Below, one piece after another: positions 39,884-48,905 of a DNA stretch of 60,300 bases. Source of the stretch: Oleiharenicola sp. (GTDB lineage: Bacteria > Verrucomicrobiota > Verrucomicrobiia > Opitutales > Opitutaceae). A program made the position numbers and the translations under genes. Location of the stretch: NCBI GenBank assembly GCA_025363455.1, contig JANYDW010000045.1, positions 1 through 60,300 on the forward strand, given 5' to 3'. Each line of letters starts with the position of its first letter. The first letter of the stretch is position 1. The notes beneath the pieces were generated by a model. That model was not told the origin of the DNA and ran no database searches. It was given only the letters and a program-made list of their open reading frames with translations.

Positions 39884-40334
39884 CGTTTCAAAGGCTACGC
39901 GACTGCGCCAGACACCGCGCGGACGGCGGTATGAAAATGGGTCGCTCCCGTAACTTTAGGGCCAGCGCGTGAAACGATGGTCGGAGGGTTCTCCGGCGCG
40001 ACAGTTGTCGAAACCGGGGAGGGTTTAGGAGGCGTCATGATGGCTTACTTTAGCACGGCCTCCGTTTGGGCGGAATTGACCAAATTGGATCCCGCGGACG
40101 CCTCCTAGAAGACTGGTATGGAATTGCTTACGAAGGCGGCAGTGAGAACAGATGCAACTCCATCCGCGTGACTGGACGCATAGAGTAAGCACCTGCGTTC
40201 GCGGTTTCGCGACCTCTGGTGCGCTGGTCGCGAGAGTCTCAAGGATCCGCGCCCTGCACACCGATCAGCGCAACTTGTCGTCGCCGTCGACTTGACCCAC
40301 GTGGTCGCCGGAGGCACCGGTCACCCGGCCGGCA
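39884..40334. other. non-coding stretch between HTH gene and IS3 remnant
   Basis: No gene is supported here. A 13-bp inverted repeat, GACCATCGTTTCA near 39880 and TGAAACGATGGTC near 39970, flanks the start of the HTH gene and could be an operator for it or a recombination scar. A short minus-strand stretch encoding GRVTGASGDHVGQVDGDD slightly resembles DUF2171-like proteins but is too short to call. Confidence 0.4.
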
Positions 40335-41066
40335 TCATCCATGGTCCCCATCAAGGAACCGGTATGGGCCTGTGAGGGATTCATCGCGGAAGCGACCGTG
40401 GAAGGACTCCACGAAGCCGTTCTGCCAGGGACTGGCTGGCTCGATGTAGATCGTCTTGATCTTCTCCGCCGCCAGCCAGGCCTGGAGTTCATGGGCGATA
40501 AACTCCGAACCGTTGTCGGAGCGGATGAACTCCGGAGCCCCGTGCTGCGTGATCGCCTGTTTCACCAGAGCAATCACGTCGGCCGACTTCAGGGCCCGAT
40601 CGGCCCGGAGCACATGGCATTCGCGAGTATGCTCATCGAGGACGGTCAGCATCCGCAGGGCCCCGCCACGCACCGTGGCGTCCGCTATGAAGTCCCAGGT
40701 CCAGACATGCCCGCGGTGGGTTGCCTTGGTCGGCAGGCCAGTCGAGTGGCCCCACCGCGCAATCTTCCGCTTGGTGGGTGGCACCCGCAGCCCTTCCACC
40801 CGGCGCAAGCGCTGGATCTGGCGCTTGCCTACGGACCAGCCTTCCTGCCGCAACAATGCGGCCATCCGGCGGTAGCCATACCGTAGGTGCGCCTCGGACA
40901 GCGCATGCAACCTGGCAACCATCTGCTGCTGGCGGTCGTGGCGTTGCCCGGCGCGATACCACAAGGTGGCTCGCGCGAGACGCAGGATGCCGCAGGCTCT
41001 CCACCCAGAACACAGGCCGTGGGCCATCACGGCCCGGGCCATCTGCTTCTTGTGTCCCGGGCTCAT
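40335..41066 (-). pseudogene. IS3-family transposase OrfB, 3'-truncated
   Basis: The frame starts MSPGHKKQMARAVMAHGLCS and has the HTH_21-type region (RRMAALLRQEGWSVGKRQIQ), then the rve integrase core with the DDE residues in TWDFIADATVRG (first Asp), FIRSDNGSEFIA (second Asp) and NGFVESFHGRFRDE (Glu). After that the normal C-terminal 30-40 residues are replaced by LTGPYRFLDGDHG and a stop, so the element lost its right end. It would not be active. Confidence 0.82.
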
Positions 41067-41328
41067 AATTTTTTTCGTTCACAAACCGTAGCACGCGGTT
41101 CTCCAGCAGCGAGTCGGCCAACATCTTCTTCAGCTCGGTGTTCTCCCGCTCCAGTTCCTTGAGACGCTTGGTCTCGTTGACCTCCATCAGGCCGAACTGC
41201 CGCTTCCAACGGTGGAAGGTCTGCTCCTAGATGTTCTTCTCCTTGCAGATCTCCACGATGCTCTTGCCGCCATCGGTCGCCCGCAAAATGCGGATCTTGT
41301 CCTCCGTCGTGTGTCTTTTGCTTTTCAT
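41067..41328 (-). pseudogene. IS3-family OrfA with an internal amber stop
   Basis: From the ATG at 41328 the minus strand reads MKSKRHTTEDKIRILRATDG, then GKSIVEICKEKNI, then TAG at 41229-41227 (codon 34), then EQTFHRWKRQFGLMEVNETK and the leucine-zipper-like KELERENTELKKMLADSLLE. Normal OrfA has a sense codon (usually Ser) at the stop. The frame ends by a run of As (NEKN) against OrfB, the usual frameshift junction. A left end of the element is likely near 41390 (TGACCTCAAATTTTTGAGCC on the minus strand). Confidence 0.8.
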
Positions 41329-41496
41329 GGTCTGGGTCCTTCTTCTGGCCCAGACTAACACCGAAGGCGGCTCAAAAATTTGAGGTCACGTCAAGTGGCC
41401 CAAAAGACACCGGGGCTATCACATTCAGCCCGGCGACTTATTACCTCTCCTGTATGTAAGCTCGTTATGGCAGCCCGAGTTCAAAACGGCAGACGG

Positions 41497-41700
41497 TTAC
41501 AATTGCCGATACCCACAGCATGCCCGCCACTGATGAATGTCCGTGCCGAGCCAAGCCATGCAGTCAGCCGTTAACTCCCGCAGGTGCGCCTCAGTAGCAT
41601 CGGCAACCTTTTGACATGTCTCCGGCCTAATGAACTCCCCGTCATTGGAATTGCTAAATCCACGCACATCCACGTCCCACTCCTCTAATTTGGTCACCAA
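41497..41700 (-). pseudogene. fragment of a small hypothetical gene
   Basis: The frame MVTKLEEWDVDVRGFSNSND, then GEFIRPETCQKVADATEAHL, ends in HQWRACCGYRQL. The composition is protein-like and the stop is natural, but the N-terminus lies in disturbed sequence (upstream frame reads through a stop at the QNL side), so only the C-terminal part of a gene of unknown function is left. The region 41391-41496 has no gene. Confidence 0.45.
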
Positions 41701-41746
41701 GTTTTGCCAAGCATCTCAAGCGTAGCAGATATCGTGCTGCGCGGAC

Positions 41747-42010
41747 TTAGTAGCTAGGCGTTTCCGATGTTTCGTCGATGACGATGTAATTATAACCTTC
41801 ATTTCGCATACCATTCGCGACTATAGCGTCAGCGGTCTCGCGGATCAGCTGCTCATTGATTTTCCCTTCAAGGGTATTCCATGAATTCCAAGCCATCGGG
41901 GGTGTTTGGGCCAGCTGTTCGAATTGCTGCGCGCAAGCCGAGCTGCTTTCCCAAAGGAAAGCGGTAATCAAGAGTAGTATTTTTATACTGGCTATGCAGT
42001 TGACTGCCAC
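41747..42010 (-). pseudogene. GH27 alpha-galactosidase, N-terminal fragment
   Basis: The 87-residue frame has a signal peptide (MAVNCIASIKILLLITAFLW) followed by FEQLAQTPPMAWNSWNTLEG and KINEQLIRETADAIVANGMR, then NEGYNYIVIDE. This is the diagnostic start of GH27 enzymes: L-A-x-T-P-P-M-(G/A)-W-N-S-W-N and the G-Y-x-Y-(I/V)-x-I-D-(D/E) strand. Immediately after IDE the similarity stops and a random TSETPSY and stop follow, so about 350 residues including the catalytic Asp pair are lost. A short sequence like its first 30 bp recurs at 44335-44372. Confidence 0.78.
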
Positions 42011-42126
42011 TGGCGACTTCCACGATTAGCCTACCTGTTGAGAGGAAAGAATGGGTGCAGGCCGGCAGAGACACCGATTGATTTTTGATCTGTGCTACAA
42101 TACATTACCCTTAGCCCATCGAAATT

Positions 42127-42807
42127 ATGAACGAAAAAGCCATTCAATCAGCATTGTCTGACATTCGCGGAACAACCGACGAGGTGGCGAAAAGCCTCAA
42201 ATTGGCTGGGCTGGTTGGATCTCTCTTCAAGGAGAAAGGCTGGGAGATGATCACGGTCGGAGGATCTGCCATAGAGGTCTACACCGCCGGGCAATACATG
42301 TCTGGAGATATTGACATGTGCGGCAAAATCGGAGTGCCCCCGCCGCGCATTCGGGCCGAGGTTATGGCTTCAATTGGCGCCACTGGCGGGCCAAGAAGCT
42401 TCCAAATCAATGATCGTTGGGTTGATATCCTCGGTCAAGTTGAACGCATGTCAAAAGCGCCCTATCAATCTGTTGAAACGGCCTACGGCTTGGTGACGTT
42501 GATGCCGGTCGAGGAGCTTTTAGTTGATCGCGTTTTCACGTCGGCGTATCCACAAGCGAATGATGAAGCCAAAGCTTGCGCAGAAAAACTCATGGCCGTA
42601 TGCATTCGTGGTGATGTAGCTGTAGACTGGTCCGAAGCTGCAAAGATGGCCGGTGCGAAAGAATACGGTATCGGTAAAGAGTTTGAAGAATTCCGGCAGG
42701 CCGTATCGAAACAAATTTCTGAGCCCAAAAAATATGAACAACCCAAAAACAGCGCTAACATGGGCGGAGTGGATGGAGGCTCGCAAGAGCCGGAGATTAA
42801 CATCTGA
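42127..42807 (+). CDS. nucleotidyltransferase-like protein (DUF6036/AbiEii-like), probable
   Basis: A 226-residue protein. The key segment is EMITVGGSAIEVYTAGQYMS followed by GDIDM, the G-G-S/T-A-x(n)-D-x-D pattern of minimal nucleotidyltransferases, with both Asp of the metal site in DID. Later come WVDILGQVERM, LVTLMPVEELLVDRV and a C-terminal tail EPKKYEQPKNSANMGG. Proteins of this type occur as toxins of type IV TA pairs, or as stand-alone proteins in islands. A 56-residue frame overlaps its 3' end. The sequence is less GC-rich than the core genes, which fits transfer. Confidence 0.68.
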   Translation: MNEKAIQSALSDIRGTTDEVAKSLKLAGLVGSLFKEKGWEMITVGGSAIEVYTAGQYMSGDIDMCGKIGVPPPRIRAEVMASIGATGGPRSFQINDRWVDILGQVERMSKAPYQSVETAYGLVTLMPVEELLVDRVFTSAYPQANDEAKACAEKLMAVCIRGDVAVDWSEAAKMAGAKEYGIGKEFEEFRQAVSKQISEPKKYEQPKNSANMGGVDGGSQEPEINI

Positions 42808-42904
42808 TCTTATCCGGCCAGGTTCGATTCGGCGCAAAGTCAGCAGTTCGGATAAACGACTGCGCGCAACCTTTAACGGGGAACGTGGGCCTGTATTGCG
42901 CTAA
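42734..42904 (+). CDS. small overlapping ORF downstream of the nucleotidyltransferase
   Basis: A 56-residue frame starting MNNPKTALTWAEWMEARKSR, basic (KSRRLTSDLIRPGSIRRKVS), ending NGERGPVLR. It overlaps the nucleotidyltransferase gene by 74 bp in another frame, so translation could be coupled. No family is recognised. Its stop lies 38 bp before the left end of the IS3 element, so it may be complete or trimmed. It could be an antitoxin partner, but that is speculation from position. Confidence 0.4.
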   Translation: MNNPKTALTWAEWMEARKSRRLTSDLIRPGSIRRKVSSSDKRLRATFNGERGPVLR

Positions 42905-42989
42905 TTAGCCACAACAGTGGCGGGATTGGTCTGAGGTTGCCTTGATTTGACGGACAGTGGACAGGGGATCAAAACCCAAAGGAGTCCAC

Positions 42990-43334
42990 ATGAAGACACA
43001 GATAACCAAGCCGGGCGGCCACCAGCCGCATCACAGTGAGGAATACAAGCAACAGGCCGTGGCGCGCTGGCAGAGCAGCGGCCGGAGCGCAGCCAAGGTC
43101 GGGGCGGAGCTGGGGATCCGGCCGGCGTTGTTGTTTCGCTGGGCGAAAGCCCAACGGGATCGGCAGACGGGCCAGGCGACGCGCCCGGCGCGCCGCCTGG
43201 AGGAAATCGAGGCCGAGAACGCGCGCTTGCGGGAGGAGAACGCGAGGCTGCTCGAGCAGCGTGAAATCCTAAAAAAATCATTGGGCATCCTCTCCGAAAC
43301 GCCGCGGCGCGGTATGCCCGGATCGAAACCATGA
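42990..43334 (+). CDS. IS3-family transposase OrfA
   Basis: A 114-residue protein, MKTQITKPGGHQPHHSEEYK..., with a helix-turn-helix (QQAVARWQSSGRSAAKVGAE, then LGIRPALLFRWAKAQ) and a leucine-zipper-like coil (RRLEEIEAENARLREENARL). OrfA binds the IS ends and, fused to OrfB, forms the transposase. The ATG at 42990 follows AAAGGAG by 6 bases, a good ribosome-binding site; frames further upstream lack one. The stop overlaps the OrfB start by 4 bp. Confidence 0.88.
   Translation: MKTQITKPGGHQPHHSEEYKQQAVARWQSSGRSAAKVGAELGIRPALLFRWAKAQRDRQTGQATRPARRLEEIEAENARLREENARLLEQREILKKSLGILSETPRRGMPGSKP
43271..43277 (+). promoter_or_regulatory. probable programmed -1 frameshift site of the IS3 element
   Basis: CTA AAA AAA in the OrfA frame is an A7 slippery run. 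A -1 slip there joins OrfA to the OrfB frame, which is open from 43265 onward and reads IIGHPLRNAAARYARIETMS before the OrfB ATG at 43331. R-Y-A-x-I-E is the usual family start of OrfB, so the fused OrfAB is the expected transposase. Confidence 0.75.
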
Positions 43335-44161
43335 GCGGCGAACACCGCATCGCCCTGCTGTGCGAACTCCTCGGAGTCTCGCGCAGTGGGTATTACGCCT
43401 GGCGGCAGCGGCGGCACGAGCCGGGCCCGCGGGCTCGGGAGGATCATGTGCTGAGCGTGCAAATCCGCGAGGTCTTCACGGCTAATCGCCGCAGTTACGG
43501 CAGCCCGCGGATCGCGGCGGCGCTGGGCTGCCCGGGACGGCGGAACCGGATTGCCCGCCTGATGCACGAGGCGGGCATCTGGGCGCGCCGGCGCTCCAAG
43601 TATCGGGTGCGGACAACGGACAGCCAGCACGGCGGGCCGATTGCTCCAAATCGGTTGCCGGAGTTGACGGTCACCGCGCCGGATCAAGCGTGGGGCAGCG
43701 ACGCCACCTGCGTGCTCACCGGCCAGGGCTGGCTGTATGTGGTCGTCGTGCTCGATTTGTGCTCCCGGCGCGTGCTGGGTTGGGCGATGGGCGCGCATCT
43801 GGATGCCCGCCTGATGCTCGATGCCTTGCAGATGGCGATCAACCAGCGCCGGCCCAAACCGGGCCTGATCGTCCACTCCGATCGCGGCGCCCAGTATGCC
43901 AGCAGGCACTACCGTCAATTGCTCCTGCGTTACGGCCTGATCGCTTCGATGAGCCGCAAGGGCAACTGCTACGACAATGCCTTCGTCGAATCATTTTGGA
44001 GCAGCCTTAAATACGAGACCGTCTATCACCAACGCTTCGCCACGCGCGCCGCGGCCCGTGCCGCGCTCTTCGAATATATCGAGGTCTTCTACAACCGCAC
44101 CAGACTCCACTCCAGTCTTGGCTACCTCAGTCCCATCAACTTTGAATCCCAACTAAACTAA
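43331..44161 (+). CDS. IS3-family transposase OrfB (DDE integrase core)
   Basis: A 276-residue integrase-type catalytic protein. It starts MSGEHRIALLCELLGVSRSG, with HTH_21 region YGSPRIAAALGCPGRRNRIA, and the rve core carries Asp in QAWGSDATCVLTGQGWLYV, Asp in IVHSDRGAQYASRHYRQLL and Glu in DNAFVESFWSSLKYETVY, the DDE triad. It ends TRLHSSLGYLSPINFESQL, typical of the family. Intact, so the element may still move. Confidence 0.92.
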   Translation: MSGEHRIALLCELLGVSRSGYYAWRQRRHEPGPRAREDHVLSVQIREVFTANRRSYGSPRIAAALGCPGRRNRIARLMHEAGIWARRRSKYRVRTTDSQHGGPIAPNRLPELTVTAPDQAWGSDATCVLTGQGWLYVVVVLDLCSRRVLGWAMGAHLDARLMLDALQMAINQRRPKPGLIVHSDRGAQYASRHYRQLLLRYGLIASMSRKGNCYDNAFVESFWSSLKYETVYHQRFATRAAARAALFEYIEVFYNRTRLHSSLGYLSPINFESQLN

Positions 44162-44191
44162 ATCACCTCGATCCCACTGTCCGAAATATCA

Positions 44192-44402
44192 GGGCAAGCC
44201 CAGTCATTATCGGCTTCAATTCCATTGGGGGTGTTGCCTTTAGCCATGCGGACACGAAACCTATCGTGGCAAATTCGCCACAATCTGGACCATCTCGGAT
44301 GGATTTTCAGGTTTGGCGGAGCCCCCGTGGGGGCAGTGGCATTCAACTGCATAGCCAGTATTTTTATATTAGGCGGTGGTCGAATTCATTCAGCAAAATG
44401 AC
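44192..44402. repeat. non-coding stretch with a repeat of the GH27 5' end
   Basis: From 44335 to 44365 the plus strand reads AGTGGCATTCAACTGCATAG and CCAGTAT, which matches the start of the GH27 fragment (minus strand at 42013-41984, AGTGGCAGTCAACTGCATAG, then CCAGTAT) with one change. On the plus strand the copy would encode VAFNCIASIFIL, a truncated signal peptide. It suggests that a related gene once began here. No other gene is visible. Confidence 0.5.
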
Positions 44403-46853
44403 TCAATTCTTGCGCTCGCTGGACATGCTTGAGTTGACCGCGTCACCCGCAGGCGCCACGGGTTGTGGTGCGACGACAACGACATTTTTTCTCCTCGTAG
44501 AGGGCTGGATATCCCAGCTAGTCAGTCGACCATCCTTCACCGTGCCGGTCAAAATCGTCTGGTGAGAAAGACGCAACTTGAAGTCAGCGTCCCATTGAGC
44601 GGGCCAGGCCGGAAGGAGGAATATCTTATCTCCTGCTTCCTGGACCAGCATGCGCTGCACCGCAATTGCGCCGGCCCCAAAATGGTCAAAGTCTGGGCAA
44701 CCGTCGCCGACGTTGCTCCCGTACAGTGGAAATCGGCATTCGGCGGTAGCGCTGCGGAAACGACGCACAAGGCCCTGAGCGGCCTCCTGCGCCTGCCCCG
44801 CCAGCGCCCAGTGAATCTGGTCCTGGTTCCAGCAAGTGAAGTTCATGACGTTCACGCAGGTCCGGTGCCGGATTGTCCAATCGGCGATGGTCGACGTACC
44901 CAGCGCAAAGCCGTAGCAACGAAACGGAAAGACCGGATACAGTTCCCCATTCTCGCTGTTGTGCTGCTCCGACCAGCTTTCTGCCGGCGCAATTGCTAGT
45001 CTGCCAGCGATTTCACGCATCGGGATTTCCGGAATCGTAGCCCGAAATTCTCGCCAGCGTCGCTGGTCTTCGACTGTGCCCACGTTTTGCGCAATCAACC
45101 CGTCGAGACAGAAGCGCAGGCCTGCGATATCTGGCGCAGGATTGATGGCCCGCCACCACGTTTCCAGCACTTGGCCGGGGTCGATTCGCAGCTTCCCATC
45201 AGCCCCTCGAGCATAATGCTCCTGAAAAAACAACAAGACCTCGCGGGCAAACGGAACCAAAAGCTGGTCGCGAACCTGGGGACTCTCGGTCGCCGCCACG
45301 TAGTCCAGCAGCATGGCCGTGGTCTCAAGTCCGTTGGTGTAGTAATAGTCGTGGTAGTAACGAGCAGTACGTCCGGGAACATTGCGACCAGGGCGTCCGT
45401 CGATACCGCAGTCACGCTCCCCGCCCGTGGGCTCGAGATTTTCTCGGAAATAGACGCCCGCATGCCCAAACTGGACCTGCGTGATGGCCCGACGCATCGG
45501 CAAGCGGTCGAAGTAATAGGCGAAGAAGGGTTTCATCAGTTCATAGTCGCCACTGCACAGAAGCGGCCAGTAAAGCAGCCGTTCGTTCTGGTAGGTGAAG
45601 CGCCGTCCCCAGAGCCGGTCGTCCTCGTGCGTTAACCAGCCACCCTCGACCTTGGTCTTGCCTCCACTCCGCCTGTAGGGATCGTCCGTCGCGGTGAACA
45701 TTTGCTGACTAAAGAGACCACCGTTGAATTTCGCCGGTAGCCGGCCCTGTCCCTGACAGGCCATGAGGAAGCGAAAGACATTGTAGCTTTGGGCCACCAA
45801 GGCGGCCCCATCGGGTTCTTCCCTCTGGCCGTTGGGCGAAGCCTCACCCTGCAGTTTCTCGCGGTCTACCTTTGGCACCGTGTGATCTGACGTCCGTATC
45901 CAACTCCGATTCCAAAACTTTCCCCACCAGGAGCAATGCTCCGTCCAGTCCTTTTGCCAGTCATGCGGCTGGGCGGCGAGTTGCTGAATGGACTCGATCC
46001 AAGTTTGCGCGCTGGGCGCCTGGCGGGTTAGTGAGTAGATCCGAACGTCGAACTTGTGTCCGCTCCCGACGAGTTTACCGCCCACCGGGCGCAGGCCATC
46101 GGCCTCAACCAGATTTCCAAATGTGTTAAACCGATAAGGATCGGGAATCTGGGCCGCCATTTCGCTCACTCCGTAAAAATCCAAGTCGTCCGCAAAGACA
46201 CTACGATCACCCACGCCATAATACCAAAGCAGCTTACCGTCGCGTTCCAGCTGGACGTCCTGCGTGGGGACCTGACCCGCCTTGGGGCCCGAACGTCGGT
46301 AAAGGTAGTCGTTCACATTATAGGCGCAGGTGTCGAAGCGGGGCCACGGATCGCTGGAAACCGTCACCTGCAAATCTTGCGCAGACTGGATCTGAACGTG
46401 ATACACGGGATGATTGGCATCCGCCCAAATCCGCAGGCTGGTATCGCCCGCCGCGATAAGAATAGAGCCAGTGGACAAATCGAGTGTTTGGCGAAAAGGG
46501 CGGCCGTTCACAAATGGGTTAGGCTGCAGAGACACCCGAACCCGCCCGGTCTTGAACAAGTCTCCGTTGTAATTCAGCGCATCGGACTTCGAAAGAAGTA
46601 GAAACAGGTCTCCATCTTTAATCGCATAGACTCCTGCCCCGAGATCCCCATTGCCCAGAGGCATTGCGCCTGCGGCATTCGCTGAGGGACTAGACCAAAC
46701 AACATTATAGCGACTTACCTCGGTCGAAAAATTACTGGCGGGATTAAACTCGAAAGGGGCATCGGCGGCACAACAAGTGCCAACCATGCCTGATGCCAGA
46801 AATGCACTTATGATCTCGAACCAAAGCCGGTAGGTTTTCATGGGGTATTTCAA
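44403..46853 (-). CDS. DUF5703-containing glycoside hydrolase-like protein (GH95-like)
   Basis: An 816-residue secreted protein with signal peptide MKTYRLWFEIISAFLASGMV (start at the second Met, or at MKYP four residues earlier). The N-terminal DUF5703 domain is recognised by YNVVWSSPSANAAGAMPLGN and GDLGAGVYAIKDGDLFLLLS, a beta-sandwich also found in GH95 fucosidase-like enzymes. A helical (alpha/alpha)6 domain follows (WGRRFTYQNERLLYWPLLCS, GDYELMKPFFAYY). Carbohydrate cleavage is inferred from the architecture; the substrate is unknown. It opens the cluster of secreted sugar-active proteins and is transcribed toward the IS3 element. Confidence 0.78.
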   Translation of the reverse strand: MKYPMKTYRLWFEIISAFLASGMVGTCCAADAPFEFNPASNFSTEVSRYNVVWSSPSANAAGAMPLGNGDLGAGVYAIKDGDLFLLLSKSDALNYNGDLFKTGRVRVSLQPNPFVNGRPFRQTLDLSTGSILIAAGDTSLRIWADANHPVYHVQIQSAQDLQVTVSSDPWPRFDTCAYNVNDYLYRRSGPKAGQVPTQDVQLERDGKLLWYYGVGDRSVFADDLDFYGVSEMAAQIPDPYRFNTFGNLVEADGLRPVGGKLVGSGHKFDVRIYSLTRQAPSAQTWIESIQQLAAQPHDWQKDWTEHCSWWGKFWNRSWIRTSDHTVPKVDREKLQGEASPNGQREEPDGAALVAQSYNVFRFLMACQGQGRLPAKFNGGLFSQQMFTATDDPYRRSGGKTKVEGGWLTHEDDRLWGRRFTYQNERLLYWPLLCSGDYELMKPFFAYYFDRLPMRRAITQVQFGHAGVYFRENLEPTGGERDCGIDGRPGRNVPGRTARYYHDYYYTNGLETTAMLLDYVAATESPQVRDQLLVPFAREVLLFFQEHYARGADGKLRIDPGQVLETWWRAINPAPDIAGLRFCLDGLIAQNVGTVEDQRRWREFRATIPEIPMREIAGRLAIAPAESWSEQHNSENGELYPVFPFRCYGFALGTSTIADWTIRHRTCVNVMNFTCWNQDQIHWALAGQAQEAAQGLVRRFRSATAECRFPLYGSNVGDGCPDFDHFGAGAIAVQRMLVQEAGDKIFLLPAWPAQWDADFKLRLSHQTILTGTVKDGRLTSWDIQPSTRRKNVVVVAPQPVAPAGDAVNSSMSSERKN

Positions 46854-46896
46854 CAGAGGGCTAACGCCTGCATCTAATCAGCTCAAAATGGGCCCC

Positions 46897-48897
46897 TCAA
46901 TTGAACCGCGAATAGAGGCGGTCATAGTCCATTTCGTGTTCCAGCATGATCCGGACCTTATGGTGCAACTGATCCGGCAAGTCCGGGCCGAGGAGGAACA
47001 CATCCTCCTCGGCCTGGCTCGGCGCCAATTTCAGCAGCGGTGCCGATGCGCGGTTCAGCAGGCGGATCAACTCATCCGTATTGTCGATCTCCCGGCGAAC
47101 GATCTCCCGGATGGCCATGCCCCGCGGATCGGCAGGTAGGTGCCATATTGCAGTCTCAACCGGTTTTCTCGTCAGGTCAGTCCGGTCAAGGATCTCCTGA
47201 TACTGACAAACATCCTCCGCATTGCGCACAAGACAGCCGAGGGCTGAAAGACGTAACCCGAGCAGTTCCATAGCAGCCCGATGCGCGGAGTCTGTCGTCT
47301 TCCCGGAAAGACCCATACAACGCACGCGCCCGTCCTCGATTCGCTCCAAAGCCCGATTGAAGATCTGTTCCGCGATGTAGCGGGCGGCGAAACCTTTCAC
47401 CATCCAGTTGTCCTGAAGGTTCATCAGGTCGGCAGCTTCTTCCTCTCCCTTGGCCTGAAACTGGAAACGTCGGTAATAATCCCGGTCAGCAGCCTTAAGC
47501 TCTAACGGAAACGGCACGAGCGGCCGCGTCAGCCAGCGCTGATTAACTCCGCCCAATAGAAGGATCGGGCCACCTTCACTCAGGTGGGACAGCTCTTCCA
47601 CAACGACCGCGATGTCATTCCATACGGCCAGCAATTCCTCGGCATTGGCCTCGCCGACCTGTATGGCTGCCACCTCACGCAGGATCGCGAAGCGTCGGGC
47701 GATGCCCGCTCCCTGCAGTGCTGGCTGACGCTTGCAAATCTCGAACAGCTCGGTGGCCCCTAAACTTGAAAATCCATAGACGACGCTCTGCCCTTCTGCC
47801 CGGGCGGACTTCAGGACGGAAAGCTGCTCCGCAAACTTGACGGTCTGCGGCAGACCTGTAACCGGGTAGAGGTTCGATGCATAGAAGTCGTCGAAACTGC
47901 CCACCGTTGCTGCCGGCGCATAACCTGTGTCGGTCCTGCCCTGAACACTCTGGCCCGGGCCCAGTAGTGGCGCAGCTGCGTCGGCCTCATTCTCCGGAAT
48001 GCTGCCGCCGATCCGGACCTCGACATTGCTCAAACCTGCGTCTGCCGCGCCGGCTTGGATGACACTAAGAAATCCCGCCACTCGTGCCGGAAACCCCCGG
48101 GTCCGGCAGGATTCAGGCCCATTAGGCCCAGGGTAGAGTCCCAGGCTCCAGCAAAGACCGCCGCCAGAGTCGTTTGTAAGCAGGTTAAAATATTCAATCG
48201 GTGCCTGCCGGCAAAGTTCCGCGATCGCCTTGCGATACATCGCCAGCACCTCGGGGTTATCGATGTCGGGGCTGTAGTAGGCATGCCGCGCGCGACGCGT
48301 ATGGTCACAGCGGGGCCCGCGCCAATCGGGATGTTCCTGATAGGCTTCCTCCGGCAACCAGCCGGGTTCGCAGGCCGAAAAGGCGGCCTTTAGCCCGAAA
48401 CGCTTCAGAATCGCGCAGCGCTGCACGACTATTTCGAGATTCTTCTTCGCATAGTCCGCGGGCAGCCAGCGCTGCAGCTCCGGTGGCACGATGACCTTAA
48501 AAATTGAGGAATGCATCATGCCCCAATTCGGATAGGGATCTGAAAGATCACGTTCCCATTGCCACCGGCTCTTCGGCAGGTCGCTGACAAACACATGCGT
48601 CGCACCGGCCGCAGCTGCCCGTTCGGCCAGTTGGGTAAACTCTTCGAGGGAGGCCGTGTCGCACCGCCAAATGCGCTTGGCGTAACCCTGGACCACAGGC
48701 GCCTCGAGCGCAAAAGCAGTGATCGGCCACGCCGCGCCGATAGCCAAGGCAAGTGCCCAATGCGCAAGCCTCCAGCCACTCCCCGACCGGCGTGAAAATT
48801 GGTTACGGTCGGGCGACAGAATCCTGGCAACAACGGACACCAAACATGCGGGGTATTGCATAACGAGCATCCTGACCAAGCATCTGCCCCACGCCAA
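46897..48897 (-). CDS. secreted, probably TIM-barrel protein of the carbohydrate cluster
   Basis: A protein of about 650 residues with an export signal (WRLAHWALALAIGAAWPITA). The central part, FTQLAERAAAAGATHVFVSD, AKKNLEIVVQRCAILKRFGL and YFNLLTNDSGGGLCWSLGLY, has the alternating strand-helix pattern of a TIM barrel, and SACEPGWLPEEAYQEHPDW resembles the substrate loop of GH-like enzymes. No known family is recognised with confidence. Acidic residues at NDSGGGLCW or GGSIPENEADA might be catalytic. It is divergent from the GH39 gene. The start is uncertain: 48897, 48870 and 48861 are all ATG candidates. Confidence 0.6.
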   Translation of the reverse strand: MAWGRCLVRMLVMQYPACLVSVVARILSPDRNQFSRRSGSGWRLAHWALALAIGAAWPITAFALEAPVVQGYAKRIWRCDTASLEEFTQLAERAAAAGATHVFVSDLPKSRWQWERDLSDPYPNWGMMHSSIFKVIVPPELQRWLPADYAKKNLEIVVQRCAILKRFGLKAAFSACEPGWLPEEAYQEHPDWRGPRCDHTRRARHAYYSPDIDNPEVLAMYRKAIAELCRQAPIEYFNLLTNDSGGGLCWSLGLYPGPNGPESCRTRGFPARVAGFLSVIQAGAADAGLSNVEVRIGGSIPENEADAAAPLLGPGQSVQGRTDTGYAPAATVGSFDDFYASNLYPVTGLPQTVKFAEQLSVLKSARAEGQSVVYGFSSLGATELFEICKRQPALQGAGIARRFAILREVAAIQVGEANAEELLAVWNDIAVVVEELSHLSEGGPILLLGGVNQRWLTRPLVPFPLELKAADRDYYRRFQFQAKGEEEAADLMNLQDNWMVKGFAARYIAEQIFNRALERIEDGRVRCMGLSGKTTDSAHRAAMELLGLRLSALGCLVRNAEDVCQYQEILDRTDLTRKPVETAIWHLPADPRGMAIREIVRREIDNTDELIRLLNRASAPLLKLAPSQAEEDVFLLGPDLPDQLHHKVRIMLEHEMDYDRLYSRFN

Positions 48898-48905
48898 AAG
48901 CGGGG

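Larger units (their letters stand above)
42943..44191 (+). mobile_element. IS3-family insertion sequence, apparently intact (about 1.25 kb)
   Basis: Imperfect terminal inverted repeats: TGATTTGACGGACAGTGG at the left end (42943 onward) and, read inward on the minus strand from 44191, TGATATTTCGGACAGTGG. They enclose OrfA and OrfB with a slippery A-run in between. No clear target duplication is visible (CCT at left, GGG at right), so the site may be old or the ends off by a few bases. It lies between the nucleotidyltransferase remnant and the carbohydrate-active cluster. Confidence 0.85.
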
